A stretch of DNA of 12,912 bases from Pseudomonadota bacterium (GTDB lineage Bacteria > Pseudomonadota > Gammaproteobacteria > Burkholderiales > Ferrovaceae), in contig JAJZPY010000061.1 of the NCBI GenBank assembly GCA_021811005.1, positions 1 to 12,912 of the forward strand, read 5' to 3'. This document shows positions 6,912 to 12,912 of this stretch, piece after piece. The notes under the pieces were generated by a model. That model saw only the letters and a list, made by a program, of their open reading frames with translations. It was not told the DNA's origin and did no database searches. Within the stretch, counting starts at the first letter, position 1. Every line of letters starts with the position of its first letter. The translations under genes were made by a program, and so were the position numbers.

Positions 6912-9500
6912 ATGGCCGATACCTCTCCTGCCGCGCCGGAACAGCACACGCCCATGATGCGCCAGTACCTGGCGCTCAAGGCCGAGCACCCCGGCCATCT
7001 GCTGTTCTACCGCATGGGGGATTTCTACGAGCTGTTCTACGAGGACGCCGTGCACGCGGCCGGCCTGCTCGACATCACGCTCACCCAGCGCGGACAGTCG
7101 GCCGGACAACCCATTCCCATGGCCGGCGTGCCGCACCATGCGGCGGAACAGTATCTGGCACGCCTGGTGCGCCTGGGCGAATCGGTCGCCATTTGCGAAC
7201 AGGTGGGCGACCCCAACGCCAAGGGTCCGGTGGAACGCCAGGTGGTGCGCATCGTCACGCCCGGCACCCTCACCGATGCCGCCCTCATGGAAGAAGCGCG
7301 CGACACGCTGCTGGCTGCCCTCGTGCCTGCGGGTCCGCTCCTGGGCATCGCCACGCTCGACCTCAGCAGCGGCCGCATGACACTGTGCGAAGTGCCGCCC
7401 GCCGAACTGGACGCCGAGCTGGAACGCATCCGTCCCGCGGAAATCCTGGTACCCGAAACCCTGGACGCACCGGCCGCGCTGGAACGCCTGCCGCTGCAGC
7501 GCCTGGCCCCCTGGCAATTCGATACCGACAAATCCCGCGCGCTGCTGTGCGAACAGTTTGCCGTGCACGACCTCAGCGGACTGGGCTGCGCCGACCTGCC
7601 GGCCGGCATTGCCGCTGCCGGCGCCCTGCTGCGCTACGCGCGCCACACCCAGCGCAGCAACCTGCCGCACATCCAGTCGTTGCAGGTGGTGCGCCGCGAC
7701 GAATGGGTGCGCATGGACAGCGCCACCCGACGCAACCTGGAAATTTCCGAAACGCTGCGCGGCGAACGGGCGCCCACCCTGCTGTCCGTGCTCGACACCT
7801 GCGTCAACCCCATGGGGCGGCGACTGCTGCACCGCTGGCTGCATCACCCCGTGCGTGACCGCCAGGTGCTGGAAGGCCGCATCGGCGCCATCGGCGCCCT
7901 GGTGGGCGACGGGCTGGCCGCCCGGGCCACGGCACTGCAGGCCCTCCTGCGCCGCAGCGGCGACGTGGAGCGCATCGTCGGCCGCATCGCCCTGCGCACG
8001 GCCCGTCCGCGCGACCTCGCGGCCCTGCGTGCCACGCTCGCCCTGCTGCCCGACTGCGCAGCGTCCTTGCGCGATCTGCCCGCACCGCGCCTGGCGGCAT
8101 TGGCGCAAACCCTGGCGGCCACGCCGCCCGAAATCCAGGACCTGCTGCAACGGGCCATTGCCGCCGAGCCGGCCGCCCAGGTGCGCGACGGCGGCGTCAT
8201 CGCACCGGGTTACGACGGCGCACTCGACGAGCTGCGCAGCCTGCAGGACCATTGCGGCGATTTCCTGCTGGAACTGGAACAACGGGAACGGGCCCGCACC
8301 GGCATCGCCACGCTCAAGGTGGAATACAACCGCGTGCACGGCTTCTACATCGAAGTGAGTCACGCCCAGTCCGGGCGCGTGCCGGACGACTACCGCCGGC
8401 GCCAGACCCTCAAGAACGCCGAACGCTACATCACGCCGGAACTGAAAACCTTCGAGGAAAAAGCGCTCTCGGCCAACGAACGCGCACTCATGCGCGAAAA
8501 GCTGCTGTACGACCAGGTGCTCGAAGTGCTGGGCGGCCATCTGGCGCCGCTGCAGGCCGCGGCGGCCGCCCTCGCGGAAACCGACGTGCTGGCCTGCCTG
8601 GCCGAACGCGCGGTGGCACTGGACCTGACCGCGCCCGAATTCTGCGACGAGCCCCTGCTGTCCATCCGCGGCGGACGCCACCTGGTGGTGGAACAGCAGG
8701 TGTCGCAATTCATTCCCAACGACACCGAACTGCATCCCGAACGACGCCTGCTGCTCATCACGGGCCCCAACATGGGCGGCAAGTCCACCTACATGCGCCA
8801 GACGGCGCTCATTGCGCTGCTCGCCCACGCCGGCTGCCATGTGCCGGCGCGGCGCGCCGTGCTGGGACCGCTCGACCAGATCTTCACGCGCATCGGCGCC
8901 GGCGACGATCTCGCTTCGGGACGCTCCACTTTCCTGGTGGAGATGTCCGAAGCCGCCCACATCCTCAACACCGCCACGGAACGGAGCCTGGTGCTGGTGG
9001 ACGAGATCGGACGCGGCACGTCCACCTTCGACGGTCTTGCCCTGGCCTACGCCATCGCGCGCCACCTGGCAGAAAAAAATCGCAGCCACTCGCTCTTCGC
9101 CACCCACTACTTCGAACTCACCCAGCTCGCGCTCGACCTGCCGGGCGTGGTCAACGTCCATCTCGATGCCGTGGAGCACCAGGACCGCATCGTGTTCCTG
9201 CACGCACTCGAGGAAGGCCCTGCCAGCCAGAGCTACGGCCTGCAGGTGGCGGCGCTCGCGGGCGTGCCGCGCAGCGTGGTGCGCGAAGCACGGCGCTACC
9301 TGGCCCAGCTGGAAGCCCATGCTGCCGCCCAGCGGCCGCAGGCCGACCTGTTTGCACCGCCACCGGCCCCTCCTGCCGCCGAACCGGCACCCCCGCACCC
9401 TGCCCTCGACGCCTTGCGGGACATCGATCCCGATGCCCTGACCCCGCGCGATGCCCTGCAGCGGCTCTACGAACTCGTGCGGCAAGCACGGGAAGATTGA
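6912..9500 (+). CDS. mutS: DNA mismatch repair protein MutS
   Basis: This 862-residue protein recognises mispaired bases and recruits MutL. The mismatch-reading Phe-X-Glu is at F38-Y-E40 in 'YRMGDFYELF'. The domain order is the usual one: mismatch-binding (about 1-120), connector, lever/clamp ('EYNRVHGFYIEVS', 'RRQTLKNAERYITPELKTFE') and ABC-type ATPase. Walker A is 'GPNMGGKST' starting at G618 and Walker B is 'LVLVDEIGRGTSTFDG' with D697-E698; 'SLFATHYFELTQL' follows. After a Pro/Ala-rich linker the protein ends with the conserved C-terminal segment 'DIDPDALTPRDALQRLYEL', so it is full length. I chose the ATG at 6912 because it gives the normal N-terminus; upstream in-frame codons overlap the HD-GYP gene. 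There is no clear Shine-Dalgarno, and the gene may be translated by coupling. Confidence 0.98.
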   Translation: MADTSPAAPEQHTPMMRQYLALKAEHPGHLLFYRMGDFYELFYEDAVHAAGLLDITLTQRGQSAGQPIPMAGVPHHAAEQYLARLVRLGESVAICEQVGDPNAKGPVERQVVRIVTPGTLTDAALMEEARDTLLAALVPAGPLLGIATLDLSSGRMTLCEVPPAELDAELERIRPAEILVPETLDAPAALERLPLQRLAPWQFDTDKSRALLCEQFAVHDLSGLGCADLPAGIAAAGALLRYARHTQRSNLPHIQSLQVVRRDEWVRMDSATRRNLEISETLRGERAPTLLSVLDTCVNPMGRRLLHRWLHHPVRDRQVLEGRIGAIGALVGDGLAARATALQALLRRSGDVERIVGRIALRTARPRDLAALRATLALLPDCAASLRDLPAPRLAALAQTLAATPPEIQDLLQRAIAAEPAAQVRDGGVIAPGYDGALDELRSLQDHCGDFLLELEQRERARTGIATLKVEYNRVHGFYIEVSHAQSGRVPDDYRRRQTLKNAERYITPELKTFEEKALSANERALMREKLLYDQVLEVLGGHLAPLQAAAAALAETDVLACLAERAVALDLTAPEFCDEPLLSIRGGRHLVVEQQVSQFIPNDTELHPERRLLLITGPNMGGKSTYMRQTALIALLAHAGCHVPARRAVLGPLDQIFTRIGAGDDLASGRSTFLVEMSEAAHILNTATERSLVLVDEIGRGTSTFDGLALAYAIARHLAEKNRSHSLFATHYFELTQLALDLPGVVNVHLDAVEHQDRIVFLHALEEGPASQSYGLQVAALAGVPRSVVREARRYLAQLEAHAAAQRPQADLFAPPPAPPAAEPAPPHPALDALRDIDPDALTPRDALQRLYELVRQARED

Positions 9501-9563
9501 CCCGCGTCAACCGCCTGAAACCGTTCCCGGGACTTTCTCGCGAACCCTGCGCCATAATGCGGC

Positions 9564-9591
9564 AGGGTCGCGGCACGACCCTCATGTTTTT
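9564..9591 (+). terminator. Putative intrinsic terminator after mutS
   Basis: AGGGTCG (9564-9570) pairs perfectly with CGACCCT (9576-9582) around a 5-base loop, and TTTTT follows at 9587-9591 after four other bases. The stem is strong but the gap before the T run is less than ideal. Its 5' arm also can pair upstream: ACCCTGC (9544-9550) with GCAGGGT (9562-9568), giving a competing hairpin. Confidence 0.5.
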
Positions 9592-9608
9592 GCTGCGCAT
9601 GCCGATAA
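9582..9608 (+). promoter_or_regulatory. Sigma-28 (FliA) type promoter for the cache protein-chemoreceptor operon
   Basis: GCCGATAA (9601-9608) is an exact match to the enterobacterial sigma-28 -10 box. Exactly 11 bases upstream, TCATGTTT (9582-9589) matches the -35 box TAAAGTTT at 6 of 8 positions. Transcription would begin near 9615, giving a leader of about 60 bases. Flagellar-class control fits the chemotaxis genes downstream. The -35 box overlaps the T run of the mutS terminator-like hairpin. Confidence 0.75.
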
Positions 9609-9631
9609 GACATCACAGACGTCACTAAAAA

Positions 9632-9655
9632 GGGACGGCCGGCAGCTGCCGTTCC
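9632..9655 (+). promoter_or_regulatory. Hairpin in the 5' leader of the cache-protein gene
   Basis: GGGACGGC (9632-9639) pairs with GCCGTTCC (9648-9655) in eight consecutive pairs, one of them G-U, with an 8-base loop. The 12-base palindrome CGGCAGCTGCCG lies inside it (9640-9651). There is no following T run. It ends about 10 bases before the Shine-Dalgarno. A role in mRNA stability or translation is possible; nothing in the sequence decides it. Confidence 0.35.
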
Positions 9656-9676
9656 GCATTATCTTGAGGAGCCGGT

Positions 9677-10129
9677 ATGAAAAAGTTCTTGTTGTCCGCA
9701 GTTGTCGCAACATCGCTCGTGGCCCTGCCCGCCCTGGCAGAAAACTACGCCACCCCCAAGGAAGCTGAAGCCATGGTGGCCAAGGCCGCCAAGGCCTTGC
9801 AGGCCAACCGGGACCAGACCCTGAAGGAAATCACGGCCAAGGACAAGAAGTGGGTGGACCGTGACCTGTATCCGGTGGTCTATGACATGAACGGCAAGTG
9901 CCTGGCGCACGGCCAGAATGCCAAGTCCGTCGGCAAGGACCTGATCGACATGGCCGATGCCGATGGCAAGGAATTCGTGAAGGAACGCGTCGAACTGGCC
10001 AAAAGCAAAGGCAAGTTCTGGCAGGACTACAAGTTCACCGACCCGGTCTCGAAAAAAGTGCTGCCCAAGTCCGCCTACTGTGAAAAAGTGGGCGATGACA
10101 TCGTCTGCGCCGGCGTTTACAAACACTGA
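9677..10129 (+). CDS. Periplasmic single-cache (sCache_2) domain protein
   Basis: The protein has 150 residues, begins with a clear signal peptide ('MKKFLLSAVVATSLVALPALA' region, cleavage expected after ALA at about 21), and is otherwise one small-ligand-binding cache domain. Family marks are 'DRDLYPVVYDMNGKCLAHG', 'VGKDLIDMADADGKEFVKE', 'GKFWQDYKFTDPVSKKVLPK' and the two cysteines in 'AYCEK' and 'DIVCAGVY', near the C-terminus. There is no membrane or output domain, so it is likely a soluble periplasmic binding protein. A strong Shine-Dalgarno, GAGGAG (9666-9671), lies five bases before the ATG. The gene follows a sigma-28 type promoter and precedes a chemoreceptor gene by 42 bases, so a role as ligand-binding partner in chemotaxis is likely but inferred. 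The ligand is unknown; related cache domains often bind small carboxylates. Confidence 0.88.
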   Translation: MKKFLLSAVVATSLVALPALAENYATPKEAEAMVAKAAKALQANRDQTLKEITAKDKKWVDRDLYPVVYDMNGKCLAHGQNAKSVGKDLIDMADADGKEFVKERVELAKSKGKFWQDYKFTDPVSKKVLPKSAYCEKVGDDIVCAGVYKH

Positions 10130-10171
10130 GCCCGGCGATTTCGCCTGCTTGAACGGTCTCGGGAATCCATC

Positions 10172-11788
10172 GTGAACATCAAGAAGAAAATCCTGTTGTC
10201 TCCCCTGCTGAGCGTGGTCCTCATGCTGGTGCTGGGGCTTGTGAGTTTCATGGGGATGCGTTCACTGCAAAACGCCCTCGAGACCATCACTTCCAGAAGC
10301 ATGCAGCACGTCCTTCTGCTCAACGAAAGCCGTGACGACCTTCTGGAAGCCAATATCGGCGTGTACCGCCTGTTTTCCACCATCGGCAATTTCGATGACG
10401 CGCGCATCCAGGCGGAAACGGCAAAAATCGTCGGCCATGCCGACGACGCCATCAAGATCCTGAAAAGCCTGGAAGCCCGCAACGACCTGGGCGAAGAGGA
10501 ACGCAAGTCGCTCGCCGCGCTCGATCCCCTGCTGGCCAAGTACCGCAAAAGCGTGGCGCAGTCCATCGACATGGCGCAATCCGATTTGGCCAGCGGCACC
10601 GGCATGATGCAGGCAGCCGACAAGCGCTTTCAGGAAGCGGCCGCCCAGATGGACACGCTGCTCGTCAATCTCAAGCAGAAAGGTCAGGAAGCCGTTGAAT
10701 CCGCCAGCAGCAGCGCACGCCGTTCCCTGACCCTGTCCATGGTGATTTTCGTGGCGGCCGTGGTGGCCACGCTGGCCGTGGCGATGGTGCTGTCCAACCG
10801 CATCGTGGCGCCCTTGCTGGCCGCCATCCGCACCGCCACCTCCATCGCTTCCGGCAACCTCACCAACGTGGTGCCCAAGGGCGAAAAGGATGAGACGGGC
10901 GACCTGCTGCGCGCCCTGTCAGCCATGCAGGAAAACCTGCGCCACCTGATTGAAACCATTGCCGGCAATGCCCGGCACGCCCTTTCCACCAGCAAGTCCA
11001 TGTCCCAGACCCTGGCGGACATCAATCGCGCAGTGGAAGGCCAGAACGACGCCACCAGCACGGTGGCTGCCGCCATCGAGCAGATGAGCGTGAGCATCGG
11101 CAACATTCACGACAATGCCACCCAGGCCCTGCACGCCAATCGCGACTCGTCGGGCGCCGCCAAGGAAGGCGGCGAAGTGATCCAGAGCGCCTTCGACGAA
11201 ATGAACCGCATGTCCGGCACCATCCGCGAAGCCGCCACCGTGGTGGAACAGGTGGGCCAGCAGTCCAACGACATTTCCGCCATCGTCCAGGTGATCCGTG
11301 AAGTGGCCGACCAGACCAACCTGCTCGCGCTCAATGCCGCCATCGAAGCGGCCCGTGCCGGCGAACAGGGGCGGGGTTTTGCCGTGGTGGCGGACGAAGT
11401 GCGCAAGCTCGCGGAAAAAACCACCGCTTCCGCCCAGGAAATCGCCGACATGATCGTGGCCATCCAGCAAAGCGCCAACCGCGCCGTGTCGGACATTCGC
11501 CACGTGGTGGAACAGGTGTCCACCACGGCGGCCTATGCCGACCAGGCGCGCCAGTCCATCGAACGAATTCGTAACAGTGCCGGCCAGAGCGAAGGGTTTG
11601 CCGGTGAAATCACCAGTGCCCTGGGTGAACAGAACAAGGCCAGCGAACTGATTGCCCAGAAAGTGGAAGGCATCACCCAGACCAGCGAAGCCAATGCCCA
11701 AGGCGTGGCCCAGGTGAACCAGTCCATGCGCGAGCTGGCGGAACGTTCCCGCCAGCTCGAAGAAGCGGTGACCCGATTTACCGTTTAG
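10172..11788 (+). CDS. Methyl-accepting chemotaxis protein with 4HB sensor domain
   Basis: This is a membrane chemoreceptor of 538 residues that signals to CheA/CheW. The layout is TM1 at about residues 8-28 ('LLSPLLSVVLMLVLGLVSFM'), a helical periplasmic region of about 150 residues that fits a four-helix-bundle sensor, TM2 at about 187-210, a HAMP domain to about 265, and a long coiled-coil signalling domain. The hairpin tip is near canonical at about 375-418 ('ADQTNLLALNAAIEAARAGE', then 'GRGFAVVADEVRKLAEKT'). There is no C-terminal CheR-binding pentapeptide; it ends 'LEEAVTRFTV'. Translation appears to start at GTG (10172), giving 'MNIKKKILL', with only a weak GGGAA upstream. It is probably cotranscribed with the cache protein before it. 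The TAG stop overlaps the slyD stop by 4 bases on the other strand. Confidence 0.95.
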   Translation: MNIKKKILLSPLLSVVLMLVLGLVSFMGMRSLQNALETITSRSMQHVLLLNESRDDLLEANIGVYRLFSTIGNFDDARIQAETAKIVGHADDAIKILKSLEARNDLGEEERKSLAALDPLLAKYRKSVAQSIDMAQSDLASGTGMMQAADKRFQEAAAQMDTLLVNLKQKGQEAVESASSSARRSLTLSMVIFVAAVVATLAVAMVLSNRIVAPLLAAIRTATSIASGNLTNVVPKGEKDETGDLLRALSAMQENLRHLIETIAGNARHALSTSKSMSQTLADINRAVEGQNDATSTVAAAIEQMSVSIGNIHDNATQALHANRDSSGAAKEGGEVIQSAFDEMNRMSGTIREAATVVEQVGQQSNDISAIVQVIREVADQTNLLALNAAIEAARAGEQGRGFAVVADEVRKLAEKTTASAQEIADMIVAIQQSANRAVSDIRHVVEQVSTTAAYADQARQSIERIRNSAGQSEGFAGEITSALGEQNKASELIAQKVEGITQTSEANAQGVAQVNQSMRELAERSRQLEEAVTRFTV

Positions 11789-12270
11789 TGATGGTGTCCA
11801 TGGTCACCGTGCACGTGACCATGTTGCAGTTCGTCCGAGGTGGCCGGGCGCACGCCCAGCACCGTGCAGGCAAACACCAGGCGCTTGCCCACGAGCGGAT
11901 GGTTGCCATCCACCACCACGTTCTCGTCCGTCACTTCCGTCACGGTATAGAGCACGGTCTCATCCCGTGAAGCCCCTTCGGGCTGCCCTTCAAACTGCAT
12001 GCCCACCTTGACCTGGGCCGGGAACAGATGGCGCGGCTCGACGCGCATCAGGCTCGCGTCGTATTCGCCGAACGCATCTTCCGGCTCCATGGTGATGGTG
12101 CAGTTGTATCCTTCTTCCTGGCCTTCCAGCGCCTCTTCCACCATCGGGAAAATCCCGTCATAGCCGCCATGCAGGTAGCTGATGGCGGGGTCGCTCTCTT
12201 CCAGAAGCTTGCCTTCGCCATCCGTGAGCCGGTAGCTCAGGGTGACCACTGAATTTTTTCCGATGACCAT
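11785..12270 (-). CDS. slyD: FKBP-type peptidyl-prolyl isomerase SlyD with His-rich tail
   Basis: This 161-residue prolyl isomerase and chaperone has the SlyD layout: FKBP part ('VVTLSYRLTDGEGKLLEES', 'YLHGGYDGIFPMVEEALEG'), the insert-in-flap chaperone domain ('VEPRHLFPAQVKVGMQF'), the return 'VDGNHPLVGKRLVFACTVLG', and a short tail 'HGHVHGDHGHHH' with seven histidines, which should bind nickel or other divalent metals. The tail is much shorter than in E. coli SlyD and lacks cysteines. The ATG at 12270 is preceded by AAGGAG that lies inside the end of the peroxiredoxin gene; only two bases separate the genes, so they form an operon. The last codons overlap the chemoreceptor gene's end. Confidence 0.95.
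   Translation of the reverse strand: MVIGKNSVVTLSYRLTDGEGKLLEESDPAISYLHGGYDGIFPMVEEALEGQEEGYNCTITMEPEDAFGEYDASLMRVEPRHLFPAQVKVGMQFEGQPEGASRDETVLYTVTEVTDENVVVDGNHPLVGKRLVFACTVLGVRPATSDELQHGHVHGDHGHHH
11799..11823. terminator. Nine-bp hairpin in the slyD His-tail codons at the convergent junction
   Basis: CATGGTCAC (11799-11807) pairs perfectly with GTGACCATG (11815-11823) around a 7-base loop, about ten bases beyond the chemoreceptor stop. It lies inside slyD coding sequence (His-rich tail). No T run follows, so a terminator role for the chemoreceptor transcript is only possible; it may simply reflect alternating His/Val/Gly/Asp codons. Confidence 0.3.
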
Positions 12271-12272
12271 CG

Positions 12273-12737
12273 TTACATCTCCTTCACCAATTTCAACACT
12301 TCGACCACATGGTCACGGCTGTTTTGCACTGGCACGACATGCCGCACCACACCGTCGCGATCGATGACGTAGGTCACGCGATCCACACAGGTGCGCACAT
12401 GCCCACCCATTTCTTTTTCGTGAAGCACGCCGTAACGGCGGCACACTTCACCTTCCACGTCAGAGAGCAGGCGCGAGTTGAGGCCGTGGGCTTCGCAAAA
12501 ATCCGCGTGACAAAGGATGTCATCCTGCGACACTCCCAGCACCACGGCGCCGTGATGAAGAAAATCCTCTTCGCGGTCGCTGAAGTTGATGGCTTCTTCC
12601 CGGCATTGCGGCATGCTGTCTTTCGGATAGAAAAACAGCACCACCTTGTTCTTGCCCTTGAATCCGGACAGGCTCACCATCTCCATGCCGGAATCCGGCA
12701 ATTCAAAACCGGGTGCCCGTTGTCCCACTTTCAGCAT
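12273..12737 (-). CDS. PrxQ/BCP-type peroxiredoxin with altered active-site motif
   Basis: This 154-residue thioredoxin-fold peroxidase would reduce hydrogen peroxide and organic peroxides. The sequence follows the BCP/PrxQ pattern: 'VGQRAPGFELPDSG', 'VVLFFYPKDSMPQCREEAI', 'LLSDVEGEVCRRYGV' and 'DRVTYVIDRDG'. The peroxidatic Cys is C45. The usual PxxxT(P)xC motif has Met (M42, codon ATG) where Thr or Ser activates the cysteine. The E. coli-type resolving Cys (C50) is Ile, but C81 in 'HADFCEAHG' sits 36 residues after C45, as in PrxQ enzymes with the resolving Cys in helix 3. I chose the ATG at 12737, which has GGAGAA upstream and the normal N-terminus; the longer frame to 12866 has no family similarity. 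It is the first gene of an operon with slyD. Confidence 0.9.
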   Translation of the reverse strand: MLKVGQRAPGFELPDSGMEMVSLSGFKGKNKVVLFFYPKDSMPQCREEAINFSDREEDFLHHGAVVLGVSQDDILCHADFCEAHGLNSRLLSDVEGEVCRRYGVLHEKEMGGHVRTCVDRVTYVIDRDGVVRHVVPVQNSRDHVVEVLKLVKEM

Positions 12738-12763
12738 GACGGTTCTCCAACGCTCTGGCGCAG

Positions 12764-12769
12764 ATTCTA
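12764..12769 (-). promoter_or_regulatory. Possible -10 box for the peroxiredoxin-slyD operon
   Basis: On the minus strand TAGAAT matches TATAAT at 5 of 6 positions and would give a leader of about 20 bases before the ATG at 12737. I find no convincing -35 at the normal spacing. Confidence 0.3.
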
Positions 12770-12827
12770 TCCCATCCCTGCAGAATGTGTTGTGAACGAC
12801 AAGCTGCAAGGCATTGCACACCTGGAT

Positions 12828-12833
12828 TACAAT
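12828..12833 (+). promoter_or_regulatory. Possible -10 box for the rightmost plus-strand gene
   Basis: TACAAT matches TATAAT at 5 of 6 positions, 22 bases before the ATG at 12856. The best -35 at 17-18 bases is poor. A dyad TGCAA-N4-TTGCA (12805-12818) lies just upstream in the spacer region and could be an operator. Confidence 0.3.
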
Positions 12834-12855
12834 CTTCTTTTTTCCCGGTTCCGCC

Positions 12856-12912
12856 ATGCATTCCACCCTGTTGGGCGGTCAGACCCCCCGCACCTTTCTT
12901 GAACGCCACAGA
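12856..12912 (+). CDS. Start of a probable RoxA/YcfD-type cupin (ribosomal protein arginine hydroxylase), partial
   Basis: An ATG at 12856 opens a frame of 19 codons to the window edge, 'MHSTLLGGQTPRTFLERHR'. This resembles the start of JmjC/cupin 2-oxoglutarate oxygenases of the RoxA (YcfD) family, which begin with 'LLGGLTPxxFLxxxW' and hydroxylate an arginine of ribosomal protein L16. Only the first residues are visible and no catalytic residue is included, so both the gene and the family are tentative. There is no clear Shine-Dalgarno. It is divergent from the peroxiredoxin-slyD operon. Confidence 0.5.
   Translation, partial: MHSTLLGGQTPRTFLERHR

Noticed and set aside
6705..9485. A 926-codon open frame on the minus strand opposite mutS
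   Set aside because: It is an antisense shadow of GC-rich mutS codons. Its translation is low-complexity, rich in Gly, Gln, His and Arg, and shows no recognisable domain, while the plus strand encodes full-length MutS.
9553..9558. CATAAT as a sigma-70 -10 box for the cache gene
   Set aside because: No reasonable -35 lies 16-18 bases upstream and it falls inside hairpin-forming sequence; the sigma-28 match downstream is far better.
9572..9596. CGGCACG followed by TTGCT as a sigma-54 promoter
   Set aside because: The spacing between the GG and GC elements is much longer than the fixed spacing that sigma-54 needs.
8252..9628. A 458-codon plus-strand frame overlapping mutS and extending beyond its stop
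   Set aside because: It is an Arg/Pro/Ala-rich frame shadow within mutS, with no domain; the extension crosses the terminator and promoter region.
12738..12866. Longer N-terminus for the peroxiredoxin reaching 12866
   Set aside because: The added 43 residues match no family feature, cross the likely promoter and would overlap the divergent gene; the ATG at 12737 has a good ribosome binding site.

Overview
This is a GC-rich chromosomal window. Its gene content and protein sequences (MutS preceded by an HD-GYP gene, a fluoride-riboswitch crcB operon, a secreted single-cache protein paired with a 4HB chemoreceptor, a sigma-28 type promoter) suggest a motile Gram-negative betaproteobacterium, perhaps Rhodocyclales or Nitrosomonadales. 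That placement is inferred from protein flavour and cannot be fixed without a database search.

Layout. (1) Positions 1-3662, plus strand: the 3' part of a giant repetitive surface or secreted protein made of two MBG-like repeats and eleven YDG repeats, with no Cys or Trp; the gene begins outside the window. (2) Positions 3673-5300, minus strand: the operon crcB - DUF190 - alkA-like glycosylase, headed by a well-formed fluoride (crcB) riboswitch at 5365-5432. The leader can form two mutually exclusive stems, one of which covers the crcB ribosome binding site. (3) Positions 5501-9500, plus strand: a tandem HD-GYP protein (first domain degenerate, second intact) followed after 13 bases by mutS. 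(4) Positions 9582-11788, plus strand: a FliA (sigma-28) type promoter, then a signal-peptide-bearing single-cache protein and a methyl-accepting chemotaxis protein. This looks like a two-part chemosensory unit tied to flagellar regulation. (5) Positions 11785-12737, minus strand: a PrxQ/BCP-type peroxiredoxin with an altered active-site motif and slyD, two bases apart; slyD converges on the chemoreceptor gene with a 4-base overlap. (6) Positions 12856-12912, plus strand: the first 19 codons of what looks like a RoxA/YcfD-type cupin protein, running off the window.

Most of the window is ordinary housekeeping and signalling sequence. The parts that repay attention are the fluoride leader and its unusual downstream glycosylase gene, the sigma-28 promoter that overlaps a terminator-like hairpin, the peroxiredoxin with Met in place of the catalytic Thr, and the in-frame repeat structure of the adhesin. 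There is no intergenic stretch over 300 bases; the longest (5301-5500, 9501-9676, 12738-12855) are described as regulatory regions. I found no tRNA, rRNA, insertion sequence or CRISPR array.
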